A DNA stretch of 13,023 bases from Deinococcus frigens DSM 12807 (GTDB taxonomy: Bacteria; Deinococcota; Deinococci; Deinococcales; Deinococcaceae): assembly GCF_000701425.1 (NCBI RefSeq), contig NZ_JNIW01000078.1:1-13023 (forward strand). Direction: 5' to 3'. Positions 7,285 through 13,023 of this stretch are shown here, one piece after another; position 1 is the first letter of the stretch, and each line of letters starts with the position of its first letter. The translations under genes and the position numbers were made by a program. The notes beneath the pieces were generated by a model. That model was not told where the DNA came from. It ran no database searches and worked only from the letters and a program-made list of their open reading frames with translations.

Positions 7285-8120
7285 GGCGGATCGCCTCCAG
7301 CTCCACGCAGCGCCTCCAGAAACACCGCCACCGGCACGTCCGCTCCGGTCCACGCGGCAAAGGCCAGCTGCGCCTGATGGGCCAGCATGCCCAGCCCGTT
7401 CTCGGCGCGCAGGCCCGCTACGCGAGCCTCGCGCAGCAGGCAGGTCTCGGCGGGGCGGTACACCATGTCGTAAACGAGAGCACGCGGGTCCAGCGCCGGG
7501 AAGATGGCCAGCGGCGAGTCCTGGGGCACGTCCAGCCCGGCGCTGCTGGCGTTGACCAGCAGGGTCACGGCGGACCACGGCGCGGTTTCCGGCCACGCCG
7601 CCCGCCCGCCCAGTTCGGCGGCCAGCGCCTGCGCGCGGGCGTGGGTACGGTTGACGATCAGCACCTCATGGCCTGCCCCACGCAGCGCATACACCGCCGC
7701 CCGCGCCGCGCCGCCCGCGCCCAGCACCACGCTCAGGCCACCTGTGGGAGCGTCCGCGTCCGCCAGCGCCGCCAGAAAACCGGGGGCATCGGTGTTGTCG
7801 CCGCGCAGCCTGCCGTCCTTATGAACGATGGTGTTCACCGCCCCGATGGCCCGCGCCGCCGGGGTCAGCTCGTCCAGCAGCGCCAGCACGGCCTGCTTGT
7901 GCGGCAGGCTGAGGTTGGCTCCCAGATTGCCGGGCTGACGCAACCCCGCGACGGCTTCCGGCAATTCGGCGGCCAGGACGCGCCGGGCCGTGTAATCGCC
8001 GTCAATTCCAGCGTGGGCAAACGCCGCGCGGTGCATCTGGGGGGACAACGAGTGCGCCGCCGGATCAGCGAACAGGGCGGCGTGCAGGGCAGGGGCGCGG
8101 GGACGGTCCGGCACGTTCAC
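7281..8120 (-). CDS. aroE: Shikimate dehydrogenase (NADP+), AroE
   Basis: AroE reduces 3-dehydroshikimate to shikimate with NADPH, the fourth step of aromatic amino acid and chorismate synthesis, in the cytosol. From GTG 8120 the product is 279 residues, the usual length. The shikimate-binding SLSPQMH lies near residues 24-30. Catalytic Lys75 is in NLSLPHKQ, a variant of the usual NVTxPxK, and its partner Asp111 is in GDNTDAPGF. The dinucleotide-binding loop GAGGAARA is at 134-141, followed by NRT, then VNASSAGL, and the closing NGLGMLAHQ helix. Two starts are possible: GTG 8120, which has a TANNNT box 7 nt upstream (preferred), and GTG 8114, preceded by GGGAG at 8 nt. The gene heads an operon; its TGA overlaps the sensor kinase GTG. 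The coupling of aromatic biosynthesis to a sensor kinase is unusual. Confidence 0.93.
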   Translation of the reverse strand: MNVPDRPRAPALHAALFADPAAHSLSPQMHRAAFAHAGIDGDYTARRVLAAELPEAVAGLRQPGNLGANLSLPHKQAVLALLDELTPAARAIGAVNTIVHKDGRLRGDNTDAPGFLAALADADAPTGGLSVVLGAGGAARAAVYALRGAGHEVLIVNRTHARAQALAAELGGRAAWPETAPWSAVTLLVNASSAGLDVPQDSPLAIFPALDPRALVYDMVYRPAETCLLREARVAGLRAENGLGMLAHQAQLAFAAWTGADVPVAVFLEALRGAGGDPP

Positions 8121-8127
8121 GGCTCCC

Positions 8128-8133
8128 AGTGTA
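8128..8133 (-). promoter_or_regulatory. Leaderless-type -10 box (TACACT), 7 nt before GTG 8120
   Basis: On the minus strand TACACT at 8133-8128 fits TANNNT and is followed by exactly 7 nt (GGGAGCC) and then GTG 8120. It is the likely promoter for the aroE-kinase-kinase operon. No clear -35 hexamer is visible at 16-18 nt upstream. Confidence 0.5.
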
Positions 8134-8409
8134 GCCGCGCGCCGTGACGGAATTCCTGCACGGCGAACAGCGTGGCTTGGGCGTTTCCTCACGTGCCAGT
8201 CAACTTTGCGTGACGATCAGTTCCGTTTGCTGTGCGGCAGGTCAGCAGGTGGGGGCGGGACCAGAATGTGCCGCAGCCCACGCCACGCCCCCCGCACACT
8301 CCCGAGAATGGGGCCATCCGAATGACCCTTCCTCTTTTCCCGCCTCCCGAAGCCGTCTTCGGGGGAGCGTGCGCCGTGCGTGGTTGTTCTGACCCGCTCC
8401 AGGAGCCGA
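8134..8409. other. Divergent aroE/phoH intergenic region
   Basis: This GC-rich spacer contains no supported gene on either strand. Plus-strand TANNNT boxes are absent from it, so the phoH promoter could not be placed. Its right part carries the hairpin described at 8344-8365 and a weak 31-codon frame (ATG 8322 to TGA 8417) that overlaps the phoH start. Confidence 0.4.
8344..8365 (+). other. Hairpin in the phoH 5' leader
   Basis: CCCGAAG at 8346-8352 pairs with CTTCGGG at 8357-8363 around a 4-nt loop, CCGT. Two outer pairs (one of them T-G) extend the stem to 9 bp. It lies 36-45 nt upstream of the phoH Shine-Dalgarno sequence, with no following T-run, so it is more likely a leader structure than a terminator. 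Confidence 0.45.
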
Positions 8410-9480
8410 GTGACTGACCAGCAACAGCAAGACCAGCTTCAGACCAGCCAGCCCTCTTCTGCCGCCACGGCCACCATCGCCCTGCAAGACCAGCGCGAGG
8501 CCCTGGCCCTGCTGGGTGCGGGCGACGCCAATCTGCGGCGCATGCGCGAGCTGACCCGCGCCAAAATGGTGGCGCGCGGCGAGACCGTGACGGTCACCGG
8601 TGAGGACGCCGAGGTGCGTCAGGCCGAACGCATGGTCCGCGACGCGCTGGACGTGGTGCGCGGCGGCGGCGAACTCACACCCGAGAGCCTGCTGCGAAGC
8701 GCCCGCATGAGCGGCGAGGGCCGCAGCCTGGCCGCCGAGACCCAGATGCCCGGCCTGAGCCTGCCGCGCGGATTAAAGCCCAAGACGCCAGGCCAGAAGC
8801 TGTATCTGGAGCAGATGGCCACCAGCGACATCACCTTCGGCGTCGGCCCCGCCGGGACGGGCAAGACCTACATGGCCGTGGCGATGGCGATTCAGGCGCT
8901 GAAGTCCAAGGCGGTCAAGCGCATCATTCTGACCCGCCCGGCGGTGGAGGCCGGCGAGAAACTGGGCTTCTTGCCCGGTGACCTCCAGGCCAAGATCGAT
9001 CCGTACCTGCGTCCGCTGTACGACGCCCTCCAGGACATGCTGGACCAGGACAAGTTCGAGGCGTACCTGACCAGCGGGGTGATCGAGATTGCGCCGCTGG
9101 CATTCATGCGGGGAAGGACCCTCAACGACGCCTTCATTATCCTGGACGAGGCGCAGAACACCACCGGCGAGCAGATGAAGATGTTCCTGACCCGCATGGG
9201 CTTTAGCAGCAAGGTGGTTATCACCGGCGACGTGACCCAGATCGATCTGCCGCGCCACATCACCAGCGGTCTGGCGGTGGCCAAGCGTGTACTGAGCCAG
9301 ATCGACGGCATCGCCTGGCACGAATTCACCGAGGTGGATGTGGTGCGTCACCCGCTGGTGGGCCGCATCATCAAGGCCTACGAGATTGCCGAGAACGCCG
9401 AGGACGACAAGCGTTCCGCCCGCCGGGGCGAGTTTGCCAGCATCCCGGAAGGCGAGGGCGATCTACAGCCGCAGGGCTAG
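8410..9480 (+). CDS. phoH: PhoH-family ATPase
   Basis: The 356-residue product belongs to the PhoH family of P-loop ATPases, cytosolic proteins linked to RNA metabolism by domain and gene context. The exact substrate is not established. After a Gln-rich N-terminus, residues 28-85 resemble the KH-like RNA-binding segment of the family (ALLGAGDANLRRM, then a VTVTGED strand). The ATPase core follows: Walker A GPAGTGKT at 146-153 with Lys152, LTRPAVEAGEKLGFLPGD at 174-191, Walker B FIILDEAQN at 242-250, and ITGDVTQIDLPR at 271-282. GTG 8410 is chosen because AGGAG (8401-8405) precedes it by 4 nt; the in-frame upstream GTG at 8380 lacks such a signal and its extension is not family-like. ybeY and dgkA follow, a widely conserved order. 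Confidence 0.93.
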   Translation: MTDQQQQDQLQTSQPSSAATATIALQDQREALALLGAGDANLRRMRELTRAKMVARGETVTVTGEDAEVRQAERMVRDALDVVRGGGELTPESLLRSARMSGEGRSLAAETQMPGLSLPRGLKPKTPGQKLYLEQMATSDITFGVGPAGTGKTYMAVAMAIQALKSKAVKRIILTRPAVEAGEKLGFLPGDLQAKIDPYLRPLYDALQDMLDQDKFEAYLTSGVIEIAPLAFMRGRTLNDAFIILDEAQNTTGEQMKMFLTRMGFSSKVVITGDVTQIDLPRHITSGLAVAKRVLSQIDGIAWHEFTEVDVVRHPLVGRIIKAYEIAENAEDDKRSARRGEFASIPEGEGDLQPQG

Positions 9481-9492
9481 ACCGTTTGAAAG

Positions 9493-9530
9493 GAGGGCTG
9501 ACGCGTGCGGGTGGCGTCGGCCCTCTCTTT
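9493..9530 (+). terminator. Strong intrinsic terminator after phoH
   Basis: GAGGGCTGACGC at 9493-9504 pairs with GCGTCGGCCCTC at 9514-9525 over 12 pairs (one G-T) around a 9-nt loop, followed by TCTTTTCT. It sits 12 nt after the phoH stop. It may be a true terminator or an attenuator, because a Shine-Dalgarno sequence and a GTG start are embedded in the same stem and loop. Confidence 0.75.
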
Positions 9531-9564
9531 TCTCGCAACTCTTGCACTACGCTGTCTCCAATGA
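9505..9564 (+). CDS. Possible 19-codon leader peptide upstream of ybeY
   Basis: AGGAGG at 9491-9496 lies 8 nt before GTG 9505, an ideal arrangement, and the frame encodes 19 residues (VRVASALSFLATLALRCLQ) ending in TGA at 9562-9564. That stop overlaps the ybeY ATG at 9561 as ATGA. The start and Shine-Dalgarno sequence are part of the terminator hairpin. This may be a translational-coupling leader that brings ribosomes to ybeY, which has no Shine-Dalgarno sequence of its own, or it may be coincidence. The peptide is hydrophobic but otherwise featureless, and nothing in it suggests amino-acid-specific attenuation. Confidence 0.3.
   Translation: MRVASALSFLATLALRCLQ
9548..9553 (+). promoter_or_regulatory. 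Leaderless-type -10 box (TACGCT), 7 nt before ybeY ATG
   Basis: TACGCT at 9548-9553 fits TANNNT, with exactly 7 nt between it and ATG 9561. Together with the terminator just upstream, this suggests that ybeY-dgkA has its own promoter giving a leaderless mRNA. Confidence 0.5.
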
Positions 9565-10028
9565 TCGATCTCCTGGCCCGCAAGACTCCGCCCCCCGGCC
9601 TGCGCCCGGCCCTGCGTGCGGGTCTGGGCGCGGCGATGGCGCATTTCGGCGTGCAGGACCGCGAGGTGACGCTGGTACTGGTGGGGGACCGGACCATCCG
9701 GCAGCTCAAGCGCGAACACTGGGGCGAGGACGCCGCCACCGATGTCCTCAGCTTTCCCACCTGGGAGCCGGGCGATCCCTTCGTGCCGCCGCATCTGGGC
9801 GACATTATCGTCAGCCTGGACACGGCGGCCCGGCAGGCAGGGGCGCGCGGCCACAGCCTGACCCGCGAGGTCACGCTGCTGGCCAGCCACGGCCTGACCC
9901 ATCTGGTGGGCCATGACCACCCCCACGCCGACGGCTTGGGCTACGAGGAGGGCGCGACTGGCCCCGAGTGGGACGTATTCCACGGGGCCTGGAAGGCCGC
10001 CGCAACGGCCCTCCCTGAAGGAACCTAG
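9561..10028 (+). CDS. ybeY: YbeY endoribonuclease (rRNA maturation factor)
   Basis: YbeY is a zinc-dependent single-strand endoribonuclease that helps process the 3' end of 16S rRNA and supports ribosome quality control in the cytosol. The 155-residue length is typical. The metal-binding signature appears as HGLTHLVGHDH, with ligands His110, His114 and His120. The conserved Arg51 lies before the family strand ATDVLSFPTWEPG at 59-71, and LGDIIVSLDTA at 79-89 precedes the catalytic helix. ATG 9561 is preferred to the longer in-frame TTG 9486, because the extension would run through the terminator and is not family-like, and a TANNNT box lies 7 nt before the ATG. dgkA follows 3 nt after the stop, so the two are probably co-transcribed. 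Confidence 0.93.
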   Translation: MIDLLARKTPPPGLRPALRAGLGAAMAHFGVQDREVTLVLVGDRTIRQLKREHWGEDAATDVLSFPTWEPGDPFVPPHLGDIIVSLDTAARQAGARGHSLTREVTLLASHGLTHLVGHDHPHADGLGYEEGATGPEWDVFHGAWKAAATALPEGT

Positions 10029-10031
10029 GCG

Positions 10032-10418
10032 ATGCGTTCGGACGGCTCGGCCCTGGATCTACGCCGCTGGTGGCGTTCGGCGGGGTTTGCGTGGGCCGGA
10101 ATCCGGCACGCCTACCGCTCGCAGGCCAATTTCCGCATCGAGGTCTGGGCGGGCGCGCTGGCGCTGACGGTGGCCGCGTTGCTGCGCGCCCCGCTGGCCC
10201 CGGTCACCCTGGCCTGCGCGCTGGTGCTGGCGCTGGAGCTGGTCAATACCGCGCTGGAAGCCGTGGTGGATCTGAGCAGCCCCGAGTTGAACCCCCTGGC
10301 GAAAGTCGCCAAGGACGCCGCCGCCGGGGCGGTGCTGGCAGCCTCTGCCGGGGCGCTGGTGGTGGGCCTGGTGGTGCTGCTACCACCGCTGTGGCAGTGG
10401 GTGGGCGGAGCGTTTTAG
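10032..10418 (+). CDS. dgkA: Diacylglycerol/undecaprenol kinase (DgkA family)
   Basis: This 128-residue integral membrane kinase phosphorylates undecaprenol or diacylglycerol using ATP, recycling lipid carrier for envelope synthesis or lipid turnover. In non-proteobacteria the family usually acts on undecaprenol, so that substrate is the more likely (inferred). The family signature is present: ELVNTALEAVVDL at 69-81 with Glu69, Asn72, Glu76 and Asp80, then PLAKVAKDAAAGAV at 88-101. An amphipathic N-terminal helix (residues 9-36, Trp/Arg rich) precedes three hydrophobic segments at about 38-58, 58-79 and 97-120. AAGGA at 10018-10022, inside the end of ybeY, lies 9 nt before ATG 10032. The ybeY stop is only 3 nt upstream, indicating one transcription unit. 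Confidence 0.92.
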   Translation: MRSDGSALDLRRWWRSAGFAWAGIRHAYRSQANFRIEVWAGALALTVAALLRAPLAPVTLACALVLALELVNTALEAVVDLSSPELNPLAKVAKDAAAGAVLAASAGALVVGLVVLLPPLWQWVGGAF

Positions 10419-10581
10419 CCCCTCTCCACCTGTAGGAAAGGAACGTTGCGGAGACAGCGGGAGGAGGGAGCCACCGCGCAGGCCCAGGCCGGAGTCAAAG
10501 GCCCCCAAGCTTCATTACGCGCCCCACCCAACTGAATCCTCTCTCTCACCCCATCCCCGCCCCGTCTGGAATGATTGCGCC
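10419..10581. other. Intergenic spacer, possible interspersed repeat
   Basis: No gene is supported in these 163 nt. The first part (10420-10520) carries several GGCC and GGAGG-type motifs and looks to me like a dispersed Deinococcus intergenic repeat, but one copy alone cannot show this. The second part (10525-10565) is a pyrimidine-rich tract. A loose -10-like AATGAT at 10570-10575 lies 6 nt before the next ATG. Confidence 0.3.
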
Positions 10582-11159
10582 ATGACTTCCCCTCTCCCCA
10601 GCGAGATCGGCCCCGTCCAGACCGTGACCCTGCGCGGACGGCGGCCCCGTGACCTGCCGGTGCTGCGGCGCTGGCTGGCCGATCCGCAGGCACAGTGGCG
10701 CGACTGGGACGCGCCGTATTTCCACGCGGCGGCCACCACCGCCACGCTGCGGGCGTATGTGGAGCGGCTGGAGCACACGCCTGGCCGCTCCGACGAACGG
10801 GTGATCGAGCTGGGCGGCGAGTGCGTGGGGATGGTCAACCGCAGCCAGGAGGAACCGGCGGGCGGCGGGTGGTGGGACCTGGGCATCCTGATCTATGACC
10901 CGGCGCACTGGGGCCACGGCACCGGCACGCGGGCACTGGCGCTGTGGGTCACGGCTACCTTTGATGAAACCGACGCCCACGTGCTGACCTTTACCACCTG
11001 GGGCGGCAACGAACGCATGATCCACGCCGCGTTGAAGCTGGGGTTCCGGGAGGCGGCCCGTATCCGCGAGGCCCGACTGGTAGGCGGCGTGCGGCACGAC
11101 AGCGTCCGTCTGGACCTGCTGCGCCGCGAGTGGCCGCCGCAGGAGTCGCCCGCCATTCC

Positions 11160-11163
<4 letters not shown>
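10582..11163 (+). CDS. GNAT-family N-acetyltransferase (RimJ/RimL-like)
   Basis: The 193-residue product is a cytosolic GNAT acetyltransferase using acetyl-CoA; the acceptor is unknown. It starts with a LRGRRPRDLPVLRRWLADP segment at 17-35, as in RimJ/RimL-type members. The acetyl-CoA-binding motif A is LGILIYDPAHWGHGTGTRAL at 100-119 (Gly-x-Gly-x-Gly-like pyrophosphate loop WGHGTG). Motif B includes WGGNERMIHAALKLGFREAA at 140-159, whose Asn143 and the LGF turn are typical. A strand with SVRLDLLRREW closes the domain. ATG 10582 lacks a Shine-Dalgarno sequence and may be leaderless. Its TGA overlaps the ATG of the next gene (ATGA at 11160-11163), suggesting translational coupling and possibly a shared pathway. 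Confidence 0.88.
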
Positions 11164-11777
<614 letters not shown>

Positions 11778-11806
11778 AGCGGCTGCGTCAAGATGGTTCC
11801 CCTGTG

Positions 11807-11817
11807 GCCCTTCGGGC
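11807..11817 (+). terminator. Weak hairpin after the 205-aa gene
   Basis: GCCC at 11807-11810 pairs with GGGC at 11814-11817 around a 3-nt loop, 30 nt after the stop of the plus-strand gene. The stem is short and no T-run follows, so it is only a tentative terminator. Confidence 0.2.
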
Positions 11818-11835
11818 ATCCAGACTTCAGACAGG

Positions 11836-11864
11836 AAAACGCCTCACTCTTAACGGTGAGGCGT
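11836..11864 (-). terminator. Intrinsic terminator for ftsH (minus strand)
   Basis: ACGCCTCAC at 11839-11847 pairs perfectly with GTGAGGCGT at 11856-11864 (9 bp, 8-nt loop). Read on the minus strand, the stem is followed by a short T-run (plus-strand A-run at 11836-11839), 24 nt beyond the ftsH-like stop. It may also act weakly on the convergent plus-strand gene. Confidence 0.75.
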
Positions 11865-11887
11865 CACGGTCCAGCTAGGCATTCGGC

Positions 11888-13023
11888 TCAGGCCGCGCCC
11901 GGCTTCAATCCACCCGTGGCCGAGGAATCATCGCCGGAGGGCGTCACCGGCCCGGGCAGTTCCAGCGGCGGCAGGGTGCCCCCCGCCAGCACGGCCTGCA
12001 CGTCCTCGCCACTGAGGCTCTCGCGGGCGATCAGCTCGTCGGTCAGGCGGTGCAGGACATGGACATTCTCGGTCAGCAGTTGCACGGCCCGCTCGAACTG
12101 CCCGTTCAGAATGCGGCTCAGCTCCGCGTCGATCTGCTGGGCGGTGTGATCGCTGTAGACGCCCTGCTGCGGGCCGTAGCCCAGGTAGGCGCTGCTCTCC
12201 TGCGCCAGCGCCAACTGGCCCACCTCGCTCATGCCCCATTCGGTGACCATGCGGCGGGCAATGCTGGTGGCCTGCTGGAAGTCACCCGCCGCGCCCGTGG
12301 TGACCTGCCCGGTGGCCACCTGCTCGGCGGCGTGTCCGGCCAGCGCGACGCAGATGCGGTCCAGCAGCGCGCCCGTGGTGTGGTGCATGCGGTCTTCCGG
12401 GGTATACAGCGCCGATCCCAGGCTGCGCCCACGCGGCACGATGGTCAGCTTGTGGGCCTTATCGGCGTGCGGCAGCAGTTGCGCGGCCAGCGCGTGCCCG
12501 ACTTCGTGGTACGCCGTCACCTTGCGGTCCGCCTCCCGCACCACCAGGCTGCGCCGCTCCGGTCCCATCAACACCCGGTCCCGCGCCTCATCTACATCCC
12601 GCCCGGTGATGCGGTTTCTGCCCCCACGCGCCGCCAGGAGCGCCGCCTCGTTCAGCAGGTTTTCCAGATCGGCCCCCACCATCCCCGCCGTGCGCCGCGC
12701 GATCACACTCAGGTCCACACTCACGTCCAGCGGCTTCTTGCGGGCGTGGATTTTCAGGATGTGTTCACGTCCCCGCACGTCCGGGGCGTCCACCACCACC
12801 TGACGGTCAAAGCGGCCCGGACGCAGCAGCGCTGCGTCCAGCACGTCCGGGCGGTTGGTGGCCGCCAGGATGATCACCTCCTGTCCGCTGCCGAAGCCGT
12901 CCATCTCTACCAGCAGTTGATTGAGGGTCTGTTCGCGCTCGTCGTTGCCGCCCTGCATCGAGACGCCGCGCTTGCGGCCCACCGCGTCGATCTCGTCAAT
13001 GAAGACGATACAGGGCGCGCTCT
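11888..13023 (-). CDS. ftsH: FtsH-type AAA+ zinc metalloprotease, C-terminal part (5' end beyond window)
   Basis: FtsH is a membrane-anchored hexameric protease that unfolds and degrades damaged membrane and short-lived cytosolic proteins. The visible 377 residues start at Walker B ([16 protein letters not shown], near 13011-12964) and include the second region of homology LLRPGRFDR with arginine fingers. The lid domain [15 protein letters not shown] and the M41 protease domain follow. The zinc site is HEVGH (12508-12494), where most FtsH proteins have HEAGH, with the third ligand Asp in [10 protein letters not shown] (Asp codon 12283-12281). The helix after the protease core ends in a short Pro/Gly/Ser tail. 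Membrane segments and Walker A lie outside the window. Differences from the canonical sequence ([19 protein letters not shown] in place of the usual GxALGxT motif) suggest one of several FtsH paralogues, so the symbol is family-level. Confidence 0.9.
   Translation of the reverse strand, partial: SAPCIVFIDEIDAVGRKRGVSMQGGNDEREQTLNQLLVEMDGFGSGQEVIILAATNRPDVLDAALLRPGRFDRQVVVDAPDVRGREHILKIHARKKPLDVSVDLSVIARRTAGMVGADLENLLNEAALLAARGGRNRITGRDVDEARDRVLMGPERRSLVVREADRKVTAYHEVGHALAAQLLPHADKAHKLTIVPRGRSLGSALYTPEDRMHHTTGALLDRICVALAGHAAEQVATGQVTTGAAGDFQQATSIARRMVTEWGMSEVGQLALAQESSAYLGYGPQQGVYSDHTAQQIDAELSRILNGQFERAVQLLTENVHVLHRLTDELIARESLSGEDVQAVLAGGTLPPLELPGPVTPSGDDSSATGGLKPGAA

Noticed and set aside
7285..7596. 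104-codon N-terminal extension of the sensor kinase frame
   Set aside because: It lies wholly within aroE in another frame, is Arg/Gly/Ala-rich without motifs, and the GTG at 7284 has a good Shine-Dalgarno and the GTGA overlap.
10070..10435. Alternative plus-strand frame within dgkA
   Set aside because: It is a shifted shadow of dgkA, whose own frame contains the complete family signature and membrane segments.
10415..10693. 92-codon minus-strand frame in the dgkA-acetyltransferase spacer
   Set aside because: It overlaps the start of the acetyltransferase gene antisense and has no domain or start signal; considered a non-coding repeat candidate instead.

Overview
The window is high-GC bacterial chromosome. 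Several features point to Deinococcus or a close relative: the phoH-ybeY-dgkA gene order, TANNNT -10 boxes placed exactly 7 nt upstream of start codons (the leaderless-mRNA signature described in Deinococcus), a bacteriophytochrome-style sensor-kinase pair, and an IS4-like transposase of a type I associate with this genus. Genus assignment is an inference from these features, not from a database search.

Left accessory end (1-~920): the 5' part of an IS4-like transposase runs off the left edge on the minus strand. Its GTG start lies in the loop of a 13-bp inverted repeat. Directly outside it is a low-GC (about 37%) island holding a 65-codon open frame, probably the 3' remnant of a foreign gene cut by the IS. 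A small acidic hypothetical protein follows on the minus strand.

Enzyme and signalling block (~920-8133): a cytoplasmic serine beta-lactamase/esterase-like protein (plus strand) converges on a minus-strand operon of aroE (shikimate dehydrogenase), a 1213-residue CHASE-PAS-PAS-PAS-GAF-like histidine kinase, and a 409-residue kinase with an N-terminal receiver domain. The three genes overlap by GTGA and ATGA, so they are probably translationally coupled. The two kinases look like consecutive steps of one phosphorelay, with the final output regulator elsewhere.

Housekeeping block (8134-10418, plus strand): phoH (ATPase), ybeY (rRNA-maturation endonuclease) and dgkA (undecaprenol/diacylglycerol kinase). 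A strong hairpin terminator lies between phoH and ybeY, and ybeY has its own leaderless-type -10 box. A possible 19-codon leader ORF spans that hairpin.

Right end (10419-13023): a GNAT acetyltransferase overlaps by ATGA with an unrecognised basic, coiled-coil 205-residue protein. These converge, across a terminator hairpin, on the 3' two-thirds of an FtsH-type AAA+ zinc metalloprotease gene that enters from the right edge. No tRNA, rRNA, CRISPR array or phage genes were recognised. The most interesting material is the aroE-kinase-kinase operon, the start-codon hairpins of the IS, and the hairpin/leader-ORF arrangement before ybeY.
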